Source: Bacteroidota bacterium (GTDB lineage: Bacteria > Bacteroidota > Bacteroidia > 2-12-FULL-35-15). From it: a stretch of DNA of 24,972 nucleotides. The stretch spans positions 1 to 24,972 of the forward strand of contig JAPLDC010000332.1 in the NCBI GenBank assembly GCA_026391935.1. The letters run 5' to 3'. Made by a program: the position numbers and the translations under genes. Positions within the stretch are counted from its first letter, which is position 1. The number at the start of each line of letters is the position of its first letter. Under the pieces are notes generated by a model. The model ran no database searches. It was given only the letters and a program-made list of their open reading frames with translations, and had not been told where the DNA came from. Below are positions 14,767 through 21,856 of the stretch, piece after piece.

Positions 14767-15798
14767 ATGAACCCAAACATAAACCCCGATTCTGAGAATC
14801 TTAGCTCTTCCGAAAAGGAGTTTGAGAAGGTATTACGTCCTGCAGAATTTGATGATTTTACCGGTCAGTTTGAGGTGGTTGAAAATCTGAAGATATTTGT
14901 TCAGGCTGCAAAGCAACGTGGAGAGGCTCTTGATCATATCCTTTTGCATGGCCCTCCGGGATTAGGAAAAACAACTCTTGCAAATATTGTTGCATCCGAA
15001 TTGGGTGTGAATATTAAAATTACCTCCGGCCCTGTGCTTGATAAACCGGGTGATCTAGCTGGTTTGCTGACCAACCTGGAAGAACACGATGTATTATTCA
15101 TTGATGAAATTCATCGCCTTAGTCCTATCGTTGAAGAATATTTATATTCTGCTATGGAAGACTATAAGATTGATATCATGATTGATAGCGGCCCCAATGC
15201 AAGAAGTGTTCAGATCAAATTGAACCCCTTTACATTGGTAGGTGCAACTACACGTAGCGGCTTGCTTACAGCTCCGTTACGAGCGCGTTTTGGAATAAAC
15301 TCACGGTTGAATTATTATGATTCTAAATTGCTTAAAAAAATTATTATCCGTGCTGCCGGTATTCTAAATGTTCCGATTAAGGAAGATGCTGCAAATGAAA
15401 TTTCACGCAGAAGCCGTGGCACCCCTCGTATTGCCAACGCATTGCTGAGAAGGATCCGAGACTTTGCTCAAATAAAAGGTAATGGATCTATTGATCTGGA
15501 AATTGCACACATCGGTTTATCTGCACTTAACGTTGACAAAAATGGTTTGGATGAAATGGATATCCGAATCCTTTCTGCATTAATAGAAAAATTTAAGGGA
15601 GGTCCTGTCGGATTGACCACAATTTCCACTGCAGTGGGAGAAGAAGCAGGAACAATAGAAGAGGTGTATGAACCTTTTTTAATTCAGGAAGGTTATCTTG
15701 TCCGCACACCACGCGGAAGAGAAGCCACAGATCTTGCCTATAAACACCTTGGGAAAATTCCACGCGGACAAAAAGGAAGTTTATTTGACACGGAATAA
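14767..15798 (+). CDS. ruvB: Holliday junction branch-migration ATPase RuvB
   Basis: A full-length (343-residue) RuvB. The AAA+ module has Walker A GPPGLGKT (62-69), Walker B VLFIDEIHRL (109-118), the sensor 1 region GATTRSGLL (159-167) and the arginine-finger segment APLRARFGI (169-177). The sensor 2 region RSRGTPRIANALLRR follows, then the C-terminal winged helix (about 265-335, GPVGLTTISTAVGEE to LVRTPRGREATDLAYKHLG) that contacts DNA. RuvB hexamers drive branch migration of RuvA-bound junctions before RuvC cleavage. ruvA and ruvC are not in the window, which is usual in Bacteroidota. It lies upstream of queG with a 287-bp gap holding a dispersed repeat. Confidence 0.98.
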   Translation: MNPNINPDSENLSSSEKEFEKVLRPAEFDDFTGQFEVVENLKIFVQAAKQRGEALDHILLHGPPGLGKTTLANIVASELGVNIKITSGPVLDKPGDLAGLLTNLEEHDVLFIDEIHRLSPIVEEYLYSAMEDYKIDIMIDSGPNARSVQIKLNPFTLVGATTRSGLLTAPLRARFGINSRLNYYDSKLLKKIIIRAAGILNVPIKEDAANEISRRSRGTPRIANALLRRIRDFAQIKGNGSIDLEIAHIGLSALNVDKNGLDEMDIRILSALIEKFKGGPVGLTTISTAVGEEAGTIEEVYEPFLIQEGYLVRTPRGREATDLAYKHLGKIPRGQKGSLFDTE

Positions 15799-15925
15799 GA
15801 ATTAAAATTTTATTTGGCTTTGCAAACTTTCTCGACCCTGCTCGAAATAACATCCTTCGACATTTAAGCTTTCTGCCCGTTAGCGCGCAATGTTAGTCGG
15901 AGGTTTAGGATGTTGAAGCGGGTAG

Positions 15926-16000
15926 GTCACTCTGAGTTTGTCGAAGAGTATGCGCAGGCCGGCCCACATGTTTCGACAGGCTCAACATGACAACGCGCAA
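15926..16000. repeat. Dispersed palindromic element, copy C
   Basis: GTCACTCTGAG (15926-15936) and CTCAACATGAC (15981-15991) are the imperfect outer arms. TTGTCGAAGA (15938-15947) and TTTCGACAGG (15971-15980) are the inner arms, with 7 bp of perfect pairing (TGTCGAA/TTCGACA). It shares its right half with copy B. It fills most of the ruvB-queG gap. Confidence 0.75.
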
Positions 16001-16085
16001 AATGCAGTTTCGATTCTGTCATTTGGAGCAGAATAGAGAAACAATTGCAGCACATGGTTTATGAATAAATTTAAAAGATTACCAA

Positions 16086-17009
16086 TTGAACATCTCCCAC
16101 AATACTTATCTCATCAGAACTGAAGCAAAACGCCTGGGCTTCGATTATATTGGTTTTTCCAAAGCAGCATTTTTAGAAGAAGAAGCTCCCCGGTTAGAAA
16201 ATTGGTTGAATAATAATATGCATGGACAAATGAGTTATATGTCGAATTATTTCGACAAGCGTTTAGATCCCCGCTTGCTTGTTCCAGGCGCCAGATCAGT
16301 GGTTTCTCTATTACTCAATTATTTTCCTTCTGAAGTACAAGAGGATGAATCTGCTCCAAAGATCAGTAAATACGCCTACGGTAAAGATTACCATCTTGTT
16401 ATAAAAGATAAATTAAATCAGCTTTTGGAATTTATTAAGGAAAACATTGGTGAAGTGGATGGACGCGCATTTACAGATTCAGCGCCCGTTTTGGATAAGG
16501 CATGGGCAAAAAAAAGTGGATTGGGCTGGATTGGAAAACACAGCAATCTTATTAACAAATCAAGTGGCTCCTTTCATTTTATAGCGGAGTTGATCATAGA
16601 TTTGGAATTGGAATATGATGGCGCGATAAAAGATTATTGTGGAACGTGTACTAAATGTATGGATGCTTGTCCTACAGAAGCGATCACGGCGCCACATATT
16701 GTAAACGGAAGCAAATGTATTTCCTATTTCACCATCGAATTAAAAGAAAATATCCCGAATGAGTTGAAAGGCAAATTTAACGATTGGGTTTTCGGTTGTG
16801 ATATTTGCCAAGATGTTTGTCCTTGGAACCGTTTTTCACAACCTCATTCAGAACCTCATTTTCAAGCGAGCGCAGAACTTATTGAGATGAAGAGGCAAGA
16901 TTGGTATGAAATTACAGAAGAAACCTTCAGACGTGTGTTTAAAGATTCGGCAGTAAAGCGAACAAAGTTTGCAGGATTAAAAAGAAATATTGAGTTTATT
17001 AAGACTTAA
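16086..17009 (+). CDS. queG: Epoxyqueuosine reductase QueG
   Basis: A 307-residue protein starting at TTG 16086; the residues after it (EAKRLGFDYIGFSKA) align with the usual N-terminus of the family and no ATG exists in frame upstream. Landmarks are EEEAPRLENWLNNNMHGQMSYM, the cobalamin-site region DSAPVLDKAWAKKSGLGWIGKH (131-152, catalytic Asp), and two [4Fe-4S] clusters formed from C185, C188, C191, C195 (CGTCTKCMDACP) and C211, C238, C241, C245 (FGCDICQDVCPWN). QueG reduces epoxyqueuosine to queuosine in the wobble position of tRNAs for Tyr, His, Asn and Asp, using cobalamin and iron-sulfur clusters. Its last 11 bp overlap the end of the convergent small gene. Confidence 0.96.
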   Translation: MNISHNTYLIRTEAKRLGFDYIGFSKAAFLEEEAPRLENWLNNNMHGQMSYMSNYFDKRLDPRLLVPGARSVVSLLLNYFPSEVQEDESAPKISKYAYGKDYHLVIKDKLNQLLEFIKENIGEVDGRAFTDSAPVLDKAWAKKSGLGWIGKHSNLINKSSGSFHFIAELIIDLELEYDGAIKDYCGTCTKCMDACPTEAITAPHIVNGSKCISYFTIELKENIPNELKGKFNDWVFGCDICQDVCPWNRFSQPHSEPHFQASAELIEMKRQDWYEITEETFRRVFKDSAVKRTKFAGLKRNIEFIKT

Positions 17010-17193
17010 CTACACTTTTATAAACTTCATTGATCACATCTTTGTATTGATGACCGAATGTTGTCAAGCACCAAATCATTAACAATGCTTTTTCATCAGG
17101 TTTAAGCCATTTTACAGCTTTTTTTAATTCTTTGCTAAAAAGTGCTTTATCAAAACTTACTTTTTGCAATATATTTTTACTTAATTCAAACAT
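16999..17193 (-). CDS. Small conserved protein of unknown function (64 residues)
   Basis: A short acidic-basic helical protein beginning MFELSKNILQKVSFDKALFSKELKKA. It has a conserved-looking core KWLKPDEKALLMIWCLTTFG and no signal peptide. Short proteins of this pattern occur across Bacteroidota, in my recollection often as orphan genes. Evidence that it is real: codon use like its neighbours, a plausible promoter upstream, and coding to within 11 bp of the convergent queG end with no other explanation for the space. The function is unknown. Confidence 0.75.
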   Translation of the reverse strand: MFELSKNILQKVSFDKALFSKELKKAVKWLKPDEKALLMIWCLTTFGHQYKDVINEVYKSVVKS

Positions 17194-17268
17194 GTGATTT
17201 GTATTAAGGGGTTACCACTTTTAATTCATTACTACCAAAGTACTCAGTCTTCAACGAAAAATCAAGTA

Positions 17269-17301
17269 CAAAGTTACTTTTTATTTGTTTTTTTTACACA
17301 A
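17269..17301 (-). promoter_or_regulatory. Promoter of the 64-residue gene
   Basis: On the minus strand TTG (17301-17299) and TAACTTTG (17276-17269), a full TAnnTTTG match, are 22 nt apart. The leader to the ATG at 17193 would be about 70 nt. A 7-bp inverted repeat ACACAAT/ATTGTGT (17296-17311) overlaps the -33 element and might be a binding site. Confidence 0.45.
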
Positions 17302-17397
17302 TGAATTGTGTTAAAAAATGGTAAAGAAAAATATGATTTTTTGGAACTTTTATAAGTTCAAAGGCATGTAGAAATTTTGAAAAAAACAAAGAAATTA

Positions 17398-17979
17398 TTA
17401 TTTTTCTCCCCAGCGGAATGCATTTTGCTCTAGTCCTGCAAGATCAAGTACCCTGTCAATCACAGTAGCGGCTAGCTCTTCAAAATTTTGAGGCTTAGAA
17501 TAAAAAGAAGGGCTGGCCGGACAAATTATTCCTCCTGCTTCGGTCACCGTTTTCATACTGTTGATATGGATCAAACTCAGTGGAGTGTCTCTGGTAACTA
17601 AAATTAATTTTCTTCGTTCCTTTAAAATAACATCTGCAGCTCGGGTTGTCAGGTCGTTTGATATTCCTGATGCAATGCGTGCCAATGTTCCCATTGAGCA
17701 TGGGCAAATGATCATGGTGTCGTATTTTGCAGAACCGGAAGCAAAGGGTGCGAAAAAATCAGACTTGGCATAAATTTTATAAGGTAAATTTTCATAATCG
17801 GAATTACCGAGTTCAAATTTCCAAACTTCTTTTGCATTATCACTCATCACAATTCCAACTGTTTCTATTTGCTCTTTTAACTGTTGTAATTTTTTAAACA
17901 GAACATCTGCATAAATAGCGCCACTGGCACCGGTTATGGCAATCACAACTTTATGTTTACTCTGTTTCGTCATTTCCAA
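17398..17979 (-). CDS. ubiX: Flavin prenyltransferase UbiX
   Basis: A 193-residue flavoprotein-fold enzyme of normal UbiX length. The dimethylallyl-phosphate/FMN binding region begins VVIAITGASGAIYA (11-24), followed by CPCSMGTLARIASGISNDLTTRAADV and the RRKLILVTRDTPLSLIHINSM segment, then GGIICPASPSFYSKPQNFEEL. UbiX attaches a dimethylallyl group to reduced FMN to make the prenylated FMN cofactor of UbiD decarboxylases, in the cytosol. No ubiD is in the window. Its start overlaps the end of the beta-barrel gene by 23 bp (17 bp if the ATG at 17973 is used), so the two are translated from one mRNA. Confidence 0.96.
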   Translation of the reverse strand: MEMTKQSKHKVVIAITGASGAIYADVLFKKLQQLKEQIETVGIVMSDNAKEVWKFELGNSDYENLPYKIYAKSDFFAPFASGSAKYDTMIICPCSMGTLARIASGISNDLTTRAADVILKERRKLILVTRDTPLSLIHINSMKTVTEAGGIICPASPSFYSKPQNFEELAATVIDRVLDLAGLEQNAFRWGEK

Positions 17980-18577
17980 ATGTATATGTTAACGTAAAAG
18001 CCAAAACATTATTACGTTGTCCTGGATTGAACCAAAAACTTGCTCCGGAAGCATATTTACGAATAGGAAGCAATGATTCGGTGAATCTCCAAGTCATCCC
18101 CAGATTCTTATAGATCATATAATTAATTCCTATGCTTGCACTTATTTCTTTTTTGATAAAAGGGATAGCATTATATATTTCACCGTTGGTGTCGTATTCT
18201 TTTGAATTTATTAAATAGCCAAAGCCCGGACCTGCTTCGAATGTAAATTTCTTTTGCTGATATTGAAATAAAATAGGTACTTCAACATAGTTCAATTCCA
18301 TTAAATAAAAACTTAAGTCGCCTTTGTTTGCATCTCCAACATGTTTGCTTCCTTTTTGAATAAAAAGAATTTCAAATTGAGCGGCCCATTTTTCATTTAT
18401 TTTTGCTTTCAGTGTGGCTCCTCCATCAAATCCAAATTTATTGAATCCGGCATAGGTATCGCCTTCAACTTGGCTGGTACTTATTCCTGCCTTTATTCCT
18501 GCCTTAAATCTAGTTTGAGCCTGTGATGTGAATATACAAAGAATAAGAAAAATAAATATATAAAAGACTTTTTTCAT
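17957..18577 (-). CDS. Outer-membrane beta-barrel protein (PorT-like family)
   Basis: Starting from the ATG at 18577 the product has 206 residues: a signal peptide (MKKVFYIFIFLILCIFTSQA, then QTRF) and a barrel of alternating strands (FKAGIKAGIS, WAAQFEILFIQKG, NYVEVPILFQYQQKKFTFEAGPGFGYLI, GINYMIYKNLGMTWRFTESLLPI) ending in VLAFTLTYTFG. This matches the small outer-membrane beta-barrel/PorT-like family common in Bacteroidota; substrate unknown. The frame extends to a GTG at 18613, but a TAACTTTG promoter box at 18590-18583 lies in that extension, so 18577 is preferred. It overlaps ubiX downstream. Confidence 0.88.
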   Translation of the reverse strand: MKKVFYIFIFLILCIFTSQAQTRFKAGIKAGISTSQVEGDTYAGFNKFGFDGGATLKAKINEKWAAQFEILFIQKGSKHVGDANKGDLSFYLMELNYVEVPILFQYQQKKFTFEAGPGFGYLINSKEYDTNGEIYNAIPFIKKEISASIGINYMIYKNLGMTWRFTESLLPIRKYASGASFWFNPGQRNNVLAFTLTYTFGNDETE

Positions 18578-18582
18578 CGTTG

Positions 18583-18590
18583 CAAAGTTA
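18583..18590 (-). promoter_or_regulatory. -7 box of the beta-barrel/ubiX operon (near-leaderless)
   Basis: The minus strand reads TAACTTTG (18590-18583), a full TAnnTTTG match, 5 nt before the ATG at 18577. No well-spaced -33 element is clear (TTG at 18617-18615 is 24 nt away). The box lies directly downstream of the terminator of the preceding operon. Confidence 0.5.
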
Positions 18591-18602
18591 ATTAAAATAC
18601 AA

Positions 18603-18629
18603 AACGCCCACACACAATGTGCAGGCGTT
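18603..18629 (-). terminator. Terminator of the TlpA-DUF6029-Omp28 operon
   Basis: AACGCC (18603-18608) pairs with GGCGTT (18624-18629), and CAC (18611-18613) with GTG (18619-18621) across a symmetric 2-nt internal loop. On the minus strand the stem is followed by TTTTGTATTTT. It starts 23 nt after the Omp28-like stop codon. Confidence 0.7.
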
Positions 18630-18651
18630 GGTATAATTAGAACAAGAATCC

Positions 18652-19563
18652 TTATGGAGTCAATTTAATTTCTTCCACTTGTATTATTTCATACGTTCGT
18701 ACTTTATAAATAAATGCAATTAGATGACAATGATTTGCGACGCATGGAATGCTCTTGTATGCATCTGGAATCGTGTAAGCAAATTTTTTGATATGCATTG
18801 TTCCCGAAGGGATTGCTCCACTTGCGAGTGACTCACCCCAAGCACCGGATGGTGTAATGGCATCACGCAGCATGTGACGGTGAACATAATTTGACATATT
18901 AACTCCCATATAATCTTGCCAATCAATGATGCTGTCTTGGGTTAATAACACAACCATTTTTAATGTATCTGTCAAAGTTGTTAAGAATGAGTCTCTAACA
19001 GAACAACAGATCTTTCTGGTAGAGGCATCAAAATCTGAAATTAACTGTAAATCCACTACAGAAGGCTCTGATACAATGCTTGCCGCATAGGCTTTCCAGT
19101 TTGGATAAAATTTTAAATGTGTTTGTGTAACTGCATCGTAATCTTTTCGATTAAACATTCCTTGTGGCAATCCGAAATCAGAAGCGCCGAAAGTTGCATC
19201 ATACTCATCACCAACTGTTGTTCGGTAATCAGCTGTAAAAGCAGTGGATGGTGAGCCAGAATAGCCTGGTGTTGGTGCTGCAAATGAGCCAACATGCATT
19301 GCCATACCAACTATTTGCCCAGGGTAGAGTGAATCTATTTCGTGTAATTCTGTAGCAGCATGTGGGCAATTTCCACAAGTATGCCCCGTAAAATCTTCAA
19401 TCAGTATTTTCTTGATATGTGAAGTAACAGCTGGAAATGCAGGACTCGCACATGATGTCGTATCTGCCGAATTTCCATTTTTTTCAGGATATGGATTACT
19501 TTCATAATCACACGAAGCAAGAATTGTTGCCGAAAAAATTGAAATAATTAATATCTTTTTCAT
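18652..19563 (-). CDS. Omp28-like outer-membrane lipoprotein with thioredoxin-type CxxC
   Basis: A 303-residue lipoprotein with lipobox LASC (lipidated Cys18). The first domain begins IKKILIEDFTGHTCGNCPHAA, with a CGNC redox motif at 63-66, and runs as a thioredoxin-like fold to about residue 170. The second half is a beta domain (VVDLQLISDFDASTRKICCSVRDS to the end). This is the architecture of the Porphyromonas gingivalis Omp28-related family, which is surface-exposed or outer-membrane-anchored; its biochemical role is not established. It lies 10 bp after the DUF6029 gene and is the last gene of the operon, followed by a terminator. Confidence 0.92.
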   Translation of the reverse strand: MKKILIISIFSATILASCDYESNPYPEKNGNSADTTSCASPAFPAVTSHIKKILIEDFTGHTCGNCPHAATELHEIDSLYPGQIVGMAMHVGSFAAPTPGYSGSPSTAFTADYRTTVGDEYDATFGASDFGLPQGMFNRKDYDAVTQTHLKFYPNWKAYAASIVSEPSVVDLQLISDFDASTRKICCSVRDSFLTTLTDTLKMVVLLTQDSIIDWQDYMGVNMSNYVHRHMLRDAITPSGAWGESLASGAIPSGTMHIKKFAYTIPDAYKSIPCVANHCHLIAFIYKVRTYEIIQVEEIKLTP

Positions 19564-19573
19564 TTGAAATATT

Positions 19574-21229
19574 TTAAAAACTACTTGTAACAGTTAATGT
19601 AATACCGTTGGAAGCCGGCACTAATCGGCAAATACCTCCTACACAAAATATTCCTGCGCGTTGTTTCCCATAACTCAAGGTAATGCGATTTGCATTTTTG
19701 TTAAATCCAACAGTTGCATTAGGATAGTGATAGCGATGTTCTACAACCTCATTTCCATAATTGTATTGATCCAAAACCGCAACAAACCAATTGGAGTTAA
19801 CCGTATATTCTACCATTCCTTGCGCCCAGCTTTGATGGTCGCCTTCGGTGTATAAATTTTGTAATTCAACACGAACGGTACTTTCTCCTTTCAGTCGATA
19901 AGAAATATCTGCAACAACAATATGTGAATAGATAATTGGAAAACCCGCTTTTTGAATGATACTCTTATTATATACTTGGTAAGAATACATCAAGGATGTT
20001 TTAATTTTCTTTCCAAATTTTTGATTGATCTCAACATAAAAATCGCGGAAAATAACATTTTTACCCATCCCGAAAGAATTGGTTTTATAACCTTGCAATG
20101 TGCTATCTGTTGCAACATTTAAATGAGTTGTATCCAGATCATTTGATCCTGAATAATTAAAAGTTACGTCTAATTTATAGGTAGGTTTTTTGATGACCTT
20201 CCAGTTTACTTCTCCAGAGAATTGAAGTTCACCGTTTGGTTGTGAAGCATTTGGATAAAAGGTTAACAGGCTATACGTATGGTTTTTATTGAGAGCCGGT
20301 GTATAGTTCAAAAGTAAATTATTAAGGGAAGCGTCTCTGTCGGAACGAAAGTTCATATTGTCTGCTCTGCTTGCACTTGCTGAAATAGCAAGTCCCTTGG
20401 TAGCGTAACTTGCCAAAAGAAGTTCTGCATCACCAGGTCGATAAATTTTTCCGTTCGCAGCATTCGGGTCGTTGATCTTTGAAGCGTATTCGCCATTCAA
20501 GTGGAAATCTAAATAATTTAATTCAAATCTTCCAGCTGAAGCGCCTACATTTTGTGGAAGGTTCAAAGCAGGGTCTTCATCTTTTTGATAACGGCTGACA
20601 AAACTACCTCCGAGTGTTAAACGTAATTTTTTTTCTGATAATTTTTTGAATGTTTCATTCAGTTGCATTTCTCCATCAAATCCACGTATAATACCGGGAC
20701 CCTGAGTCATGAACGAACGTTGTTTTCCGGTTAATCCTGTAAGATAGAGTCCTTTTACAACTTCATATTTTAAACGGATCCCGTCAAGGGCATTGTCGAA
20801 GCCTAATCCGCGTTCTTCATAGCTCCGTAAAACTAATCCGTTCCCGAATTGCTGATAGAAATTTCCCACCGTTACTTCCAATGCATCTGATTTATAAGAG
20901 GCAAAGCGATATTGAATTCCACTGCCTTGGTAGCGAGCATCAAAACCTTGCAGGCCATTTAAATAGGACTCATAGCGGAGCCCGGCTGTAAATTTCCCTT
21001 TTGTGTAAATGATATTTGCAAAACCATTCATCAACATTTTCTCAGGTACATCTGGCGCACCAATGGTTGAATCAGGAATATAATATTGTGCGGTAGCTTG
21101 AAAGTTACCATGCACATCTCCAAGATTCGGTAAATTGTTTAAGTTAACTTGTGCAACAGAAATGCTGCTATATACTAGTCCGCCAATGATAACGGATGAT
21201 TTGATCGATCTAAAATATTTTTTTCTCAC
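19574..21229 (-). CDS. DUF6029-family outer-membrane protein
   Basis: A 551-residue protein with a signal peptide (to about residue 26, SISVA then QVNLNN) and a long run of amphipathic strands typical of a large outer-membrane barrel: YTKGKFTAGLRYESYLNGLQGF, IQYRFASYKSDALEVTVGNFYQQFGNGLVLRSYEERGLGFDN, and aromatic-ended strands to the C-terminal ITLTVTSSF, which ends in Phe as outer-membrane proteins often do. The VGNFYEQFGxGLxLRxYE pattern is characteristic of DUF6029. Function is unknown; being in one operon with TlpA-like and Omp28-like thioredoxin-fold proteins suggests a partner in envelope redox or export, which is inference. Confidence 0.88.
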   Translation of the reverse strand: MRKKYFRSIKSSVIIGGLVYSSISVAQVNLNNLPNLGDVHGNFQATAQYYIPDSTIGAPDVPEKMLMNGFANIIYTKGKFTAGLRYESYLNGLQGFDARYQGSGIQYRFASYKSDALEVTVGNFYQQFGNGLVLRSYEERGLGFDNALDGIRLKYEVVKGLYLTGLTGKQRSFMTQGPGIIRGFDGEMQLNETFKKLSEKKLRLTLGGSFVSRYQKDEDPALNLPQNVGASAGRFELNYLDFHLNGEYASKINDPNAANGKIYRPGDAELLLASYATKGLAISASASRADNMNFRSDRDASLNNLLLNYTPALNKNHTYSLLTFYPNASQPNGELQFSGEVNWKVIKKPTYKLDVTFNYSGSNDLDTTHLNVATDSTLQGYKTNSFGMGKNVIFRDFYVEINQKFGKKIKTSLMYSYQVYNKSIIQKAGFPIIYSHIVVADISYRLKGESTVRVELQNLYTEGDHQSWAQGMVEYTVNSNWFVAVLDQYNYGNEVVEHRYHYPNATVGFNKNANRITLSYGKQRAGIFCVGGICRLVPASNGITLTVTSSF

Positions 21230-21252
21230 AACTCAATTTTATAAAGAGGGGT

Positions 21253-21762
21253 TTAATCTATTTTTTCTCCTTTAGCAACTTTTTTAAGTATCTCATACAT
21301 GTGATCTTCATCACCATCAGCATAGCCATTGTGTTGCCAAACAATTTCTCCTTTGCCGTTTACAATAAACACGTGTGGAATGTCTCCAACATTCATGGCA
21401 CGTTTAAAATCCTGATTCTCGTCCAGGTAAACTTCATATTCCCAACCTTTACTTTTTACATCGGTTGCAACTTTTGCTGAGCTACGGGAATCGTCAGTTG
21501 AGATTGCAATTAATTTTACGCCTGTTTCTTTTTGCCATTCAGCATAATCTTCTGCCACAGCATCTAATTCTTTTTTGCAGGGTTTGCACCAGGTTGCCCA
21601 AAAGCTGATGATCATAGGCTTACCATCATTACTGAATTTTGAAGTGTTTACCGTTTTACCATCTAATGCTTTCACATCGGCAGAAGGTAATGTGTTTCCT
21701 GTTTGAACTGCAGCCGAAGTCAGGAAGCAGATTGCGATTACTGCAAAAATAAATTTTTTCAT
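21253..21762 (-). CDS. TlpA-like secreted thioredoxin
   Basis: A 169-residue exported protein with a signal peptide (1 to about 18) and one AhpC-TSA/thioredoxin-like (TlpA/ResA) domain. The active site is FWATWCKPCKKE with Cys59 and Cys62; the cis-proline lies in VGDIPHVFIV. The expected role is reducing (or relaying electrons to) disulfides in periplasmic or surface proteins. It is first in a tight operon with DUF6029 (23 bp later) and the Omp28-like gene. The space upstream holds a long hairpin but no recognisable -7 box, so expression may depend on readthrough from the next gene upstream. Confidence 0.94.
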   Translation of the reverse strand: MKKFIFAVIAICFLTSAAVQTGNTLPSADVKALDGKTVNTSKFSNDGKPMIISFWATWCKPCKKELDAVAEDYAEWQKETGVKLIAISTDDSRSSAKVATDVKSKGWEYEVYLDENQDFKRAMNVGDIPHVFIVNGKGEIVWQHNGYADGDEDHMYEILKKVAKGEKID

Positions 21763-21791
21763 AAAAAGAGTTTTTAGAAGGATAAATATAA

Positions 21792-21842
21792 AAATAAATC
21801 AGCTTTTGAATGTCAATTAACATACCAAAAGCTGATTTATTT
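21792..21842. terminator. 17-bp hairpin after the T9SS thioredoxin gene
   Basis: AAATAAATCAGCTTTTG (21792-21808) is perfectly complementary to CAAAAGCTGATTTATTT (21826-21842), with a 17-nt loop. It starts 14 nt after the stop of the upstream minus-strand gene. Flanks are T/A-rich on both sides. A rho-independent or attenuating terminator is likely; it sits 30 nt before the TlpA-like start codon. Confidence 0.7.
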
Positions 21843-21856
21843 TCTACTATTTATTT

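Noticed and set aside
18578..18613. Upstream GTG start for the beta-barrel gene
   Set aside because: The extension contains a promoter box and part of the terminator of the preceding operon; the signal peptide begins at the ATG at 18577.
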